From positions 62,001 to 126,000 of the forward strand of contig JASANG010003059.1 of assembly GCA_030248215.1 (NCBI GenBank): DNA of 64,000 bases, in the 5' to 3' direction. Positions within the stretch are counted from its first letter, which is position 1. Every line of letters starts with the position of its first letter. Source of the DNA: Enoplolaimus lenunculus (Eukaryota > Nematoda > Enoplea > Enoplida > Thoracostomopsidae). Positions 35,330-47,129 of this stretch are shown here, in pieces. The position numbers were made by a program, and so were the translations under genes. The notes under the pieces are model-generated. The model saw only the letters and a program-made list of their open reading frames with translations, was not told the DNA's origin and did no database searches.

Positions 35330-36106
35330 AGGGTGCAACCGCAATTCCGGTTGATGGTAGGGAATCGGGTATTTTTCACTGTTCGCTTCTGATAATATAT
35401 CCGGTATTTTTCCAACACAATTTTCCGCTGTTTTCGGTGTATGCAAATTTTTCTCATTCGAAAATTTAAGAAAAATTGGTATAACTTATTTTTCTAAAAT
35501 TGTTTCAGCGTGTATTGCCAAAATTTTCAATTGTGTCACACTTCGTATTGGTCATACGTTTCCAAGCTTTACATTTGTTTCAGAATTTTTGTATTCTAAA
35601 TGGTGTTCTTTACACGAAGGATTTCCATAAAATAGCTTTAAAAATGAATTTTTCGGTATTAAGTATTTTTCGGTTTCCGGCAGGGTGTAACCAGATATCC
35701 GTTTCCGGTAAAAATCGGTATCAGTTTCCGTTTCCGTTTTCGTTCTAGAAATAACGAAAATTCAACTATTTGTACGCTCAAAACTACTAGTTTATATTAA
35801 GTTACGTATATATCTCACAATTTTTCGGTGAATACTTGCACGTCTCAATTGTGTTGGCAGAAAAGTAAAACATCTTTGAAACTTTCATATATACTTCAAT
35901 ATCTGCTTTCTGTTTCAGTTTCCGTTATTTCAATCACTATTCGTTTCCGTTTCTTGATTCTTACTATCCGGTTCCGTTTCTGTTATGATACTATCCGTTT
36001 ACACCGTGGTTTTCGGTTCCGCTATTTCTTAATCTTCCGGTCCTGTTCCGGTATTTGTTTAATCTTCCGCTTCCGGTATTTTATAATTATGGTTGCACCC
36101 TTGCCG
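35330..36106. mobile_element. Family G repeat, compound copy (4 and 5)
   Basis: A first left end CAGGGTGCAACCGC (35332) resembles copy 3. A second left end CAGGGTGTAACCAGATATCC (35683) pairs with the right end ATTATGGTTGCACCCTTG at about 36106. The interior is rich in TTTCCGGTA/TTCCGTTTCC variants. The arrangement suggests two tandem or nested copies. Further CCGGATAT-type fragments extend to about 36400. Confidence 0.5.
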
Positions 36107-36521
36107 TAGCTATTTTAAATTAGCATATGTTATTGATAGAGCACAAATATCCGGATCTGAATTTACGTCGTTTTTAGTATCAGGACACTTCAATGGGCGA
36201 TAATATGTTAAAGAATTGGTTAAAGAAACAAACAAAATGAGGGTCGAAAACGTGTAAAAATTTCAAAGATAAATTTGGGATATCAATGCGGACAAAATCC
36301 GGCAATTACTGTTAACGGATATCCGGATATGAAAAAATATCAAATGTCCATCACGCTTATCATTATATATTTTCACAAAATATCCGGTTTAAGCATATTT
36401 ACGATTGGTTCATTTCAGAATTAAGGGTATGTGACACATTTTATGTGCCTTGTGCAATGATTGCAGATGTTTATTGAAACCTTGACTAAAAACTGTATGT
36501 CCGGAGAGCGTTTCTTTCTTT

Positions 36522-36790
36522 GGCCCATGTAAAGATCAGGGGCGGAACGTTTTACTGTGGGACTAGAAAGAGTTAGCTTAAGCTTTAGAAAAAAATTTTT
36601 ACTTGGCCTAGGCTTAGGCTTAGGCTTAGGCTTAGAAATATGCTCATTCTTACGCTCATGCTTATGCTTAGACCTAGGCTTTAGGAATATGATCATTCGT
36701 GCGCTTAGGCTTAGGCTTTAGGCTTTGGCTTAGCCTTAGGAATATGTTCATTCTTACGCTTAGGCTTAGGCTTTGGCTTAGGTCTTGTTT
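36522..36790. mobile_element. Family A MITE, left-end copy with long TTAGGC core (copy 4)
   Basis: Left end GGCCCATGTAAAGATCAGGG with GCGGAACG. Several TTAGGC tracts are separated by GAATATGNTCATTCNTNCGC-type spacers. The right inverted end is missing. Confidence 0.75.
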
Positions 36791-36869
36791 GTTTTTTGGT
36801 ACCGAAACCCTAATAAAAACGGCTTTACCCAACAGAAATGAACAATGATTGGAAGAGCGCGGCTCTGGT

Positions 36870-37110
36870 ACCCCGTTGATACGCCACTGTGCTTATGTGC
36901 AGTGCCGGAGCCGACGTGAGTGCGGGCTCTCTTCAAACACCAGGGTGGGGCGGCCGGAAAACTCGCAAACGAAGCGAGCGAGAAACCAGACGTATTTTAA
37001 AACCTCGGCGGTTTTTGTTTCAACCGGTTAGGATGGAAGTGCCCTTTAGGGGTGCGGCCCCTTTTGGGCGCCCAAATGGGGTTATGGGGGTGGCTGCTCC
37101 GGCCCCCCTT
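36870..37110 (+). repeat. Family H GC-rich repeat (copy 2)
   Basis: Same order as 26370-26545 but on the + strand: ACTCGCAAACGAAGCGAGCG, GACGTATTTTAAAACC, GGCGGTTTTTGTTTCAACC, ending GTGGCTGCTCCGGCCCCCC. Confidence 0.6.
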
Positions 37111-37453
37111 ATTTGTATGCAACAAAATGAAATAACCGAATCATTATTCCTTGTTGATCCTATCTGATCTGCACCCTCATGTAACGCATTATATATCGTG
37201 TGATTCATTGAATATTTATATTCGCAGGTAATGTTTGTTCAAGGTTGAATTACGCTTAAATCTTGGGGATATACAAATTTTATAAATTAAAAAAGATTGT
37301 GAGTAACAATATTGCTAGGTTGTTTGACCATTTTTCCTACTTTTGTTTGTCGTATGGGCTTCAGTGATTGTTTTTAATGTTTCGTATCACTAAAATTGCG
37401 TTGGCTGATTTGCTGTGGTTACTATTCACGACATTTATGTGTTTCTTTATTTT

Positions 37454-37597
37454 GGCTCATGTATAGAACAGGGCCGGAACGTTTTCCTGCAGGGCTGTAA
37501 TAGTGTCAAGTTAAGCTTTAGACTAACTTTTTTGGTTTAGGTTTAGGTTTAGGCTTATGGTTATACTACTGTTCCAGCCGTGTTCTATACATGGGCC
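37454..37597. mobile_element. Family A MITE (copy 5, TATAGAACAGGGCCGG subtype)
   Basis: Inverted ends GGCTCATGTATAGAACAGGG and CGTGTTCTATACATGGGCC. The core is TTTAGGTTTAGGTTTAGGCT, a decayed TTAGGC tract. Confidence 0.8.
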
Positions 37598-37757
37598 CTG
37601 TTGTCAGCTCAAGTGACCCGTTCAACTGCATCGAACCTGAAATATAAAACGCGATCTGGAGTGTAGCAGGTTTATACCAGGCATAAAAATTGAATTGTTA
37701 CCGTTTAGCCGTTTTTCTATTCGCTAAACGTTGGTGCCAAACCAGCTAGTAAAACAT

Positions 37758-37971
37758 TACACTGCAAAAAATGGTGAGTAACGTTGACTCTCTGAAATAG
37801 GCTTTTCCTGACTGCACAAACTGAGTCAAAATTCGACTCCACCAGAGCCAAATTGAGTCGAATTTGACTCAGTTTCTGTGATCAGGAAATCGAAACGAAT
37901 CAATTTGACTCATCGTTTTTTGCAGTGTAAATCGAAACGAATCAATTTGACTCATCGTTTTTTGCAGTGTA
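37758..37971. mobile_element. Family C foldback MITE (copy 2) upstream of AMT-A
   Basis: Left end TACACTGCAAAAAATGGTGA, right end CATCGTTTTTTGCAGTGTA. The right terminus is tandemly duplicated (about 42 bp, 37887-37928 and 37929-37970). TA flanks the CACTG ends. Confidence 0.8.
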
Positions 37972-38185
37972 CCAAAACGTTTACGCCGACTGTTCACAGT
38001 GTTTGGTCTGCAAAAACTACATAGAACTGCCAGACGCGATCTGAAATCCAAAATTGATCCAATGTTCGTTTCGAAAATATTTATTCATTACAAAAACATA
38101 AAAATTTTTGAAATGGTGTATAGTTTTGTAAAAAAATAGATATTTTCTGTAAAACATCATGCAAAATTTTTATACCTCTGTTAAT

Positions 38186-38375
38186 GGCCAATGTTAGCTT
38201 AAAAGAGGCGTAACAGTAGATTAAGCGTGTTCCTAAGCCTAAAGCCTAAGCGTTGCAAAAATGTGTTACTAAACCTAACCCTAAGCCTAAGCAAAAAAAT
38301 GTAATCTAGAATATAAACCTACTCTTTTATAGACCCACTAGAAACCTGGACGCGCCCCTTAAAGTAACATGGGCC
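38186..38375. mobile_element. Family A MITE with CCTAAG core (copy 6)
   Basis: Left end GGCCAATGTTAGCTTAAAAG; right end GCGCCCCTTAAAGTAACATG then GGCC. Core CTAACCCTAAGCCTAAGC. Lies about 560 bp upstream of AMT-A. Confidence 0.75.
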
Positions 38376-38935
38376 GCTCTGATTATGCTTCTAAAATATC
38401 AAGCATTTACTTGCAGTTTTACTGCACAATGCACTGTTTCGCAAAAGCTAAACCACGATTGCAGTGAGTTTGCAAGCGGATATGTGTATGTTGTTGTGTG
38501 CAAATTATGTTATTAAAATGTTTCGTTAATCTTTGACACGATGTGAACTTTGAGTTAATATTTTAACAGTAAAATAGACCAATAAACTCTCACTACCTGT
38601 ACGTTACATAACAATTCCTTTCTGGCTGTATTTCGCAAAATATCATTAGTTCAAACCTAATCGCAGCAACATACAGATAAGCAAATTGCCTAAACCCTAA
38701 GCTTCAACTTCGGCCGTTTTGACACAATGGCCAACTGTATGGCTCAACTTAAATAACAAAATACGATATAAACCTGATTCACAAAACACGCGTGCGAAAC
38801 GTGGTTGTTTTTTCATTGTATATACTTTATTTTTCCAGCAAACCAAACTGCTAAATTATAGCCAGCTACAAATGACTCTGATCGTTCAAAATTTACTATA
38901 GAATAACAAATTGCACAACACAGAACTCAAAGCGA

Positions 38936-41900
38936 ATGGAAAGCATTACCAATGCAAACGACACTAACCTCACAGGAAACCTTTCAAACGACAGCAATTC
39001 GTTGTTTGAATCAAATCAAACTGGCACCACGGCAACCGGTGTATCGACGCCTGCAGATGCACCGTTTGTAGGCGATGATGCCGCGTGGTCGTTGACGTGT
39101 GCATTTTTAATTTTAACCATGCAAACAGGATTTGCAATGCTTGAATGCGGTTGCGTTTCGTCTAAAAATATGGCAAATATTATGATTAAAAACGTTTGTG
39201 ACGTTAGCATTGGCGGACTTGCGTTTTGGACCGTTGGATACGCGTTGATATATGGCGAGCCGTCGAATTGGTTCAGCGGGTATGGTGATTTCTTTTTCAC
39301 TGAAAATAACGCAACAATTATGGGCGAACGGTATTCGCATTATTTTTTTCAATTTTCATTCGCCAGCACTGCGACAACGATTGTGTCGGGCGCAGTTGCA
39401 GAGCGAATGAAATTGCACGCGTATATGGTATTTTCGTATTTTAACGTCATTATTTACTGTATTCCGGCGTACTGGGCGTGGGGAGCGAAAGGATTTTTAG
39501 GTTTTATGGGATTTTATGATTTCGCTGGCGTTTGCTGTGTTCATTTGAACGGCGGTGCGTCAGCGCTGGTTGCTACGTTGATGCTCGGCGAACGTGTAAA
39601 TCGATTCAGTAATCCGAATGCGTATGCGGTAAGGTTTACTGTAGTTTTACGTACCCGGCGAATATAAACCGCGGTGGAAACAGAAATTTTTTGTCTTTTC
39701 ATTTGAGTGCTTTCTCTAATTTTCAAATTGTCGGTCTTTAAAAGCGAGAGAATAAAATCTAAGCAAACAATGATTAAGTTAATTAACGGAAGACTGTAGG
39801 AGTTAAATCGTTTAAGCTGTACTCACACGTGCAAGTTTTTGCTACGAGAACTTGCAGCTGCAACTTGCACTTGCAAGTTTTGTCCAAAATCCCGTTCGAA
39901 AAACATGCAGCTGCAATTAATTCATTAAATATCACAGCTAGGAATTTAGTTCACATGTGTGAATAACCATGCAAGTTCACTAAATTTATTGCAGCCGGTT
40001 TCTCATTGGCTGACGAAAAAATGCAAGTTCTACGTGCAATTTGCAGCTGTAATTTCTCGCAACAAAAACTTGCACGTGTGAATAGTGCGTACAAAGTTTT
40101 GCTGTTTATCAGAAACTGAATTGATAATATAAAAACAGCAAAATTTGGGTGCAACTTTGGATCGGTTTAAAAGTATGATTTTAGGGGCGTCGCTTGTTTT
40201 TTGTATATTTAGCATTTATTTTATATGAAACAGTTATTCGTTTGATTGCAGTATTGCTACAAACATAACTTTATGTGGCACTTTGTGAGTGTATTCCTAA
40301 TTTTGAACAATTTTTATCCTAAAATATAGCTTTTGTAGTTCCGCATAACTGTAAAGTTTAACTCACGTTGCGTTGAGATGATTTTCCATGCGAGATGTGG
40401 TGACTCCGGGGGAGTTGATTAATTAAATCAAAATGAGTTGAATCAACTCAGGGTTTGTGAGTCCTAATAGTCCTACAGATTGAGTGATTCAATTCATTCT
40501 GAGTTAAAATCAACTCACTGGAGTTTACAGTGTACAGTATATTCGTTCAAACAAGAAATCTGCGTAGAATGTAACAATTTCCACAAGTACGCAATAGTAA
40601 AATATAACTAACATAATTATCAAATTTACGCAAATTTTGTAAACATTAAAGCGGTTTTTGTGAAATATACAGTTTTTACACATAGTATAGCATTGAAATA
40701 GCGACCTATGTAAAGATCAGGGGCGGAACGTTTTTCTGTTTGACTAGAATATAATAAGCTTAATAAGCTTTAGACTAATTTTTTGCTTGGCTTAAGGCTT
40801 AGGCTTAGGCTTAGGAATAAACGCATTCTTACGCTTAGGCTTAGGCTTAAGCTTAGAAATCGGATCACCCTTACGCTTAGGCTTGTTCTTACGCTTAGGC
40901 TTATGCTGACGAATAAGCTTATAATACTTTTTCGCCCCTATTCTTTACATTGGCCGAAATATCGTGCAACATAGTGAAATAGTCAAAAAATTAACACCAG
41001 ATTTCATAAACAGTAAATTCAAACGTTTCAGTTATTTCACAATCATTCCTTTTTTATGTTCTTCCCCGAGTTTTAATTTTTGTTTCAAATTTTTTAATTT
41101 ACTCATAGCGTAATATATTTTCATTTTTGCTTCGTTTTTGCTAAAAAATTACGTTTTATCTGTTTTGCACAAAAAATATATCCTTGAATCACAAAATATT
41201 AGCTATACTTTCAGATGAGTTCACCAGTAACAGCACTGACAGGTATGTTTATGTTGACATGGGCGTGGCTCGGGTTTAACTGCGGGTCAACGTTTCGAAT
41301 AACGCCTTCATACTGGAAAGTGTCGGCACTAGTCGCAGTTACAACGCTTAACGGAGGCATAGGCGGCGGGTTATTAGGACTCATTCTAAGTATGCTACTG
41401 AAACACGGCAAAGTTGACGTCGGTTACGTAATTAATTCGTTACTTGGCGGCTTAGTATCGATCACAGGCGGATGTCCGGTATTTTCGCCGACAGAAGCTC
41501 TGATCATTGGTGCAATTGGTGCTATTATTGCGGTTGCAGTTGATGAAATGTTACGGTACGCCCGTGTCGACGACCCTGTTGGCGTGGTTCCGGTTCATTT
41601 TGGTGCAGCGTTATGGGGCACGTTGGCAGTTGGTGTGTTTGGAAAAAACAATTTCTTGCATATGATGAAGTATGACGGGCTATTTCACGGTGGTGGTCTG
41701 TATTTGTTAGGCGTCAACACACTCGGCGCAGTTATTGTTATCGCGTTTGCAGGCGGACTAACGTGCGCTGTTTTGTTGATCCTGCGAGTGACCATTGGAA
41801 TTCGTGTTACACCCGAAGAAGAAGCGATCGGTGCGGATTACGTTGAACATGACATTCAAAATTTTTCAATCCAAGATCGACTCGAAAGTATATTTCGAAG

Positions 41901-42756
41901 CATTGAAGATCATGAAAGTGAAACGATGATCACGTTATTGAAAGAGTTGATGGTCGATCTGAAACACGACAACGACAACTTGCCGTCCAATAGTCAATTT
42001 TTGGTATCATCACGACGTCCAAGCAATTTAACCGTCGGACCAATGACGTTGCCAACCAAATCGGCGAAAGGCATCGATTTACGGGCGTTGTCAAAATTGA
42101 CACAATCACGCAAACTGGCCGATGCTCATCTGGCGACCAGCGAACACGAGCAAAACCAACGCAACGTTTCGCGAGAAATCTCAATTGGAAATGGATATGC
42201 GATACCAGCTGGACGTCGTCCGCCACTGCACAAAAGTGTCCAACAACGGCTTGCAAATCACGCGGATGGATCGTCGTTTCAAACAACAATCGCTTGGAAC
42301 GATACCCCGTATTCAATTGAAGATAAACTGTCTAAATCTGATCAATATTTGCAACGACCAACCACCGAAACCGCAGCGAACGTAGAATCCCGACTGGCTG
42401 GCATGTTTAAAAGTTATGTGAACAAACTATCAGAATACAAACATCGAAGTGTAAGCGCATTTCGGCGACAATCACCTCCAACGGATATCATTAGCGGAAC
42501 TACTGGCGTCAACGAATGCTCGTACAACGACAAACCAAACAATGGCGCATTCGAAGTAATGCCTAACGCTGTTCCAGCGATCGAACCAAATCAACCAGTT
42601 CGAACGCCAGTTCAAAACGGGTTCACTAACGGTAGTATTAGTTCCGGCGTCAATTCAGCGTATCCGCCGTCACGTGACAATAGTTTTTTGCGACGTATTT
42701 CAACACCGAACGCCATAAATCCGATTTCGAATACCAATAAACCCCTGCGGTTCTGA
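38936..42756 (+). CDS. Ammonium transporter AMT-A (Amt/Rh family)
   Basis: Exons 38936-39628 and 41215-42756 give 744 aa. The protein should conduct ammonium/ammonia across the plasma membrane as a trimer. The Amt signature region DFAGVCCVHLNGG carries the first pore histidine (H203) and VPVHFGAALWGT the second (H359). The Phe-gate region is FQFSFASTATTIVSGA; WLGFNCGS holds the other gate Phe. Multiple hydrophobic helices are evident between residues 50 and 430. The N-terminus is about 30 residues longer than in AMT-B and has N-glycosylation sequons (NDT, NLT, NLS). The C-terminal tail of roughly 300 residues is hydrophilic and longest of the three paralogues. The intron (phase 0) lies just before MSSPVTAL and contains three MITEs. 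The start is the first in-frame ATG. Confidence 0.93.
39821..40084 (-). mobile_element. Family E MITE (copy 2) in AMT-A intron
   Basis: Ends CACACGTGCAAGTTTTTGCT and AACAAAAACTTGCACGTGTG. The interior matches 29132-29401 in reverse orientation, including TTCACATGTGTGAATAACC. Confidence 0.85.
40348..40532. mobile_element. Family F MITE-like repeat (copy 2) in AMT-A intron
   Basis: Contains GGAGTTGATTAATTAAATCA, CAATTCATTCTGAGTTAAAA and the right end CAACTCACTGGAGTTTACAG followed by TG. The left end ACTGTAAAGTTTAACTCAC is a weak match. Confidence 0.55.
40703..40955. mobile_element. Family A MITE with TTAGGC core (copy 7) in AMT-A intron
   Basis: Left end GACCTATGTAAAGATCAGGG, right end GCCCCTATTCTTTACATTGG then CC. 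The core has three TTAGGC blocks separated by CATTCTTACGC-type spacers. Confidence 0.8.
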
Positions 42757-43000
42757 ATTGTGGCAACTTTACAACAGGTTTTTTTTGCTTGCGCTAAGAC
42801 AGAATTCAACCGTATAAACGCAACAATGTGCATTTGTACGCGTTGATTTTCAAGCAAAATTTAAATCATTTGAGAACAAATCAAAATAGGTTCGCTAGAA
42901 ACACGACCCTCGTAGTCTGAAAATTCTCTAAATATTTTTCAAGTTGGATTACGTCAAATTAAACAATGTTGAGCCAAAATGAAACCGGTTTTAGTATGTC

Positions 43001-43006
43001 AATAAA
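43001..43006 (+). promoter_or_regulatory. Candidate polyadenylation signal of AMT-A
   Basis: AATAAA lies 245 bp after the AMT-A stop and just before a family A element. Confidence 0.45.
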
Positions 43007-43022
43007 AACGAAATGATATACG

Positions 43023-43211
43023 GGCCAATGTTGCCTTTAAGGGGCGTAACAGTAGATTACGCGTATTCTAAAGCCTAAGCCTAAGCGTGGCAAAAATGAG
43101 TTCCTAAGCCTAAGCCTAAGCCTAAGCCTAAAAGCAAAAAAAACGTAATCTAGAATCTAAACTTACTCTTTTATAGACCCACTAGAAACGTGGACGCCTT
43201 TAACATTGGCC
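43023..43211. mobile_element. Family A MITE with CCTAAG core (copy 8)
   Basis: Left end GGCCAATGTTGCCTTTAAGG then GGCG; right end lacks part of the GGGGCG motif but ends TTTAACATTGGCC. Core CTAAGCCTAAGCCTAAGCCT. Confidence 0.75.
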
Positions 43212-44979
43212 CAGGTATGAATGAAAAGCTTAACAGTGTAATGACAATGCTTGGTAGCTAAATTTCTAAACGCAATCCTTTGTTTCATAGCCAACGGAGA
43301 GTTTGTTTTTTGGTTGATATTTATATGCACATGGCTCTGCTAATCCTAATCGTTGGGCATTCTGGAACTTACGCCAGCTACTTAGGAACCGAAACGTTCA
43401 GTATAAAATTAGCAACAGGCGTTATTGTGTTTTCTGTTATATTTGCAGTGTTACGCATTGCGGTCTTGGAAGTTGGGATGTAGAACAATTGATACCCGGG
43501 ATATTTCGCTATGCATGAGAGGGAAAAGTGTGCTTAGAGAGCAATTGTATAAATATCGTTTTACCTGTTTAGCGATTTGTTTACCTAAAATGGTTTGTGA
43601 GAAATAATATTTTTTATGTTTCCTGTAACAGTGCAACCAGCTAAAAACAGCTATGAACAATATAAAGCCTAAATACGGCTTAACTTTAAATTTTTTGTAT
43701 ATTTTTTGAACGGTTATGTTGGTCAGTTAGAAAATTTAAAGGTATATTATTGTCACACAGTTTGTTAAATATTTCGGCGTTGAGATACCGAGACAGAACA
43801 GTATTGATTTAAACCTGTCGACTAATTTGTGATAATTTTGTGTTTTGGGGCTAAAAGACAAAATCTTACCGTTTTCTATTTGTGCCACATATTATAATTT
43901 AGTGGTCTGCAGCGTTCATCAACTGGAATTCCTGCAAAAATTCAATTCCTGTTCATGTTTCTGCATTAATAGATGTAGGAACCGCTAATTTTTTACAGTT
44001 TTGTATTAAATTATTCATAATCATATATAAATATGGAAGGTTTGTCTTAAAAAAGTTTCATTTCCAAAATTAATGTTTTTGCAATTACAGTTCTATTTTG
44101 CTAATAACTGTAAGATTAAAAATATGTGTTTTTGTTAAACTTAGTGATGAAATAGATGAAAAATTTGCTTTAGCCATTTGTGGGCTAGTTGTCTAAAGAT
44201 GTAACTGTAATTCGGTGATAAAAAATCAAATTCCGGTTCGTGTTCCTGTTCCTGTTTCTGCGAAAAAATCGTTTTTGTTCCTGTTCATGTTCCGGGTTTT
44301 CGGTATAATTCTTTCCCCTGTTTAATTCGGCCTCCCACCGAAAAATTGGACTCAATTAGACTAGTTTAATTTTTCGTCGCTTTACGATTTAATTTTTCGT
44401 CGCTTTACGATATATTTAATTCTTATCCCGTATTCAGAATACCAACTTAATAAAATTTGAATATTGCTTTTCGACCTTCAAAACTAATAGAATTTGCTAC
44501 CCCCAAGAAGTCTACTTTTCACGCAAACGTAATTTTTAATGCCCGACCTCAGTTCTAAACTTTGTGACCTGAAACAAAAAAATATTGTTTATTATATGTT
44601 ATTTCAAGGTTTTTATTGTAAAAATCAAAAACATAATATACTGCCGAACATTGTCGGATTGTGCTTTTGGATATGGCGTTTGAGCAAAATGGAAATGTCA
44701 CAAATTACATCATTGAAAAATTAATATTTTCTTTTTTTTTTGCGTATAAACATACAATTATTATTCTATTTTAATCGAAATTGAACAATGTGTTCCAAAA
44801 TTAAACGCCTAGAAATGCACTGGAATTGCGCAAAACATTGCACACAAATGTGTCTGGAGATTGCAGTATATTTTACATTATGTATATTACAACTACAACA
44901 GTGCTGAATATATAAGCCTGAGGGTTTTTTATTTGTTGAAAAGAGTTAAACCGAAGGTTGCGGAAGGATTAGGTTGGTG

Positions 44980-45420
44980 CTGTAGCGACCCAAATAAGAA
45001 AGGGGAAGGTAATAGAAAGGGGTCCCTATTTTGACTCCTAATCATAAGGAGTCCGCATGTTTAATAAGAGTCCGTAAGCGGATAGAGTCCCTAAAACCAA
45101 ATTAGAGTCTATTAATGTCAATTATCCCAAATTGTAGTGGATAAATTACTACAGGCCCAACTAAAGTTGAGTTCGACAATTTAAAGCATACTTAAGTTTT
45201 AAAAGTACATTTTTACGTATAACCTCGCATTATCGCTCAAGGTTTTGCTTTTGATACAGAAAAATAACGTTTAATGCAACGGATAGTTGCAATACTGAAT
45301 ATATATCAGTAACCAAGGGTGAATTAAAAATAAATAACAGTCCGTAAACCGAATAACAAGGGCATCCTCCGGAGAGACTAAATAAATATCAGTAGCTCCT
45401 CTTATTCGGTTCACTACAGT
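44980..45420 (+). mobile_element. Family B MITE (full copy)
   Basis: About 440 bp with inverted ends CTGTAGCGACCCAAATAAG and CTTATTCGGTTCACTACAG. The interior has GAGTCCGTAAGCGGATAGAG and CGCATTATCGCTCAAGG. The copy at 62976-63405 aligns along its whole length on the other strand. Confidence 0.85.
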
Positions 45421-46055
45421 ATGAATTAAACCGCGACTTTACTGGGGAAAACTTAAACCAGTTCATTTGTTCCGGGGGCAGAATTAAACCGTAACACCGG
45501 TAAAACTTTAGTTCCTGTTGAAATCCTGCATACTCTTGGCCAGCATGCACGCTTGCTATCAAATAAACAATTCGCATTAAAACCAGGAAGCACGTTTTAC
45601 GAAACGCAGAGTTCAAAACAACTACAACATTGGGGCCAAATTGGCATTTATTATACGAATGTTACCTATTATAAAACGTATTTTTTCACAAGAAAACATA
45701 GCGAATATTTTAAATTTTGTCAATTTTGTAATTTTTTTATGATCAAACACAAAACTATACCTTTAAATGTGGGCCGTGTTCGCAATTTCAGATTTTCCGG
45801 CAGGGTCGTATATACGAGAGATCAGGAAATATATCCTCTCAAAATTGTTAGAAAGACTGGATAAAGGCAGTATCGCAAGCTGTCGAATAACCGACTTGGA
45901 GAGGTCGTAAAAAATTTTTCGCTCGCTCTGCTCGTTTGCAAAAACTTTTAAACGTGAATATACCGTCCATATTTGTGGCACAATGTAAAACCATATCCCT
46001 ACTGTGGCACGCCTCTATAGCCTTTTGTTATATTCTACTTGTGAATCAAAGTTAT

Positions 46056-47129
46056 ACTAGAATGAAAAGTGCCCCGATGTGGTCATAGAAAACGATATGT
46101 TTCGGGTATTGTAAGATTTTTAGTTGAATACCGCTTGTATTACAATTTCCATGCATGCGTATAAAGTTTAAAACTAGATTAATTTGATGCCAATCAGCGT
46201 CCTCCCGAAACATGACACAACAATACTATAGAATTAATAACAGTTAAATCATTCAGTTTGATTGACTGCGTAACGAAAACATGTCCGCAACTTTATCAGA
46301 GAAAAGTCACAATAGATGGTAAAGTGTCCCGACGAGGCTATAGAAAACGATAACCCATCAAGTTTTGGAGCTGTATAAATTTTGTACCGCACAGTGCCCT
46401 CTCCATACTTGGCTAAACGGTACCCAGATTTTAGCAAACTTTTAAAACATTAAAATATTTAAATATTTGAGTGATTATGTAACGAAACATTTGCAACTTT
46501 GCTGACGAAATCTGCGTTGTATTCCAATTGACCGGCCATGTAACGATCAGGGGCGGAACGTTTTTTGTGGGACTAGAATAGAATAAGCTTGAAGATTTGA
46601 CTAATTTTTTGTTTGACTTAGGCTTAGGATTATGCTCATTCTTACGCTTAGGCTTAAGCTTAGGATTAGGAATATGCTTATAATACTGATCCGTTCCTGT
46701 TTTTATTATTGGGTCATCAGCATTTTACGCTTAATTTCTATTTATATACTATTTTTAAAACACAATATTAGTATTTATTTCTTATTATAATATTTCGAAA
46801 CAGTGGATCAAAATTTAACCGTACGTGGCGGTGAGCGCAGCTGAAAAATGGCTAGACCCGAAAACATGTCTATTTGGCCGCTGTCATAGAACGATGCAGA
46901 CATGTTTTCGTTACGCAGTCAATCAAACTGAATGATTTAACTTTTATTAATTCTATAGTATTGTTGTGTCATGTTTCGGGAGGACGCTGATTGGCATCAA
47001 ATTAATCTAGTTTTAAAACTTTATACGCATGCATGGAAATTGTAATACAAGCGGTATTCAACTAAAAATCTTACAATACCCGAAACATATCGTTTTCTAT
47101 GACCACATCGGGGCACTTTTCATTCTAGT
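46056..47129. mobile_element. Family D foldback element with 231-bp arms
   Basis: Arms 46056-46286 and 46899-47129 are near-perfect inverted copies: ACTAGAATGAAAAGTGCCCC at the left outer end, GGGGCACTTTTCATTCTAGT at the right. The 612-bp loop contains a third, diverged partial copy of the outer arm (GTGTCCCGACGAGG near 46326) and a nested family A element. The high arm identity suggests recent arrival or arm homogenisation. Confidence 0.9.
46534..46715. mobile_element. Family A MITE (copy 9) nested in the family D loop
   Basis: Left end GGCCATGTAACGATCAGGGG with CGGAACG; the right end is diverged (GATCCGTTCCTG, then GGGTC). The core contains TTAGGCTTAGGA and TACGCTTAGGCTTAAGCTTA. Confidence 0.7.

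Larger units (their letters stand above)
31907..38935. other. Intergenic region between DHX34 and the AMT cluster
   Basis: No gene is supported. It is packed with repeats listed separately: families G, A, H and C, a SINE, a 125-bp tandem duplication and a 62-bp minisatellite. ATTAAA at 32004 and AATAAA at 32641 are possible polyadenylation signals for DHX34. The last 550 bp (38376-38935) carry no recognised repeat and presumably hold the AMT-A promoter. Confidence 0.6.

Noticed and set aside
43280-43483. 67-codon partly hydrophobic frame between AMT-A and AMT-B
   Set aside because: No recognisable family, no splice-consistent neighbours, and frames of this length are expected by chance in this region.
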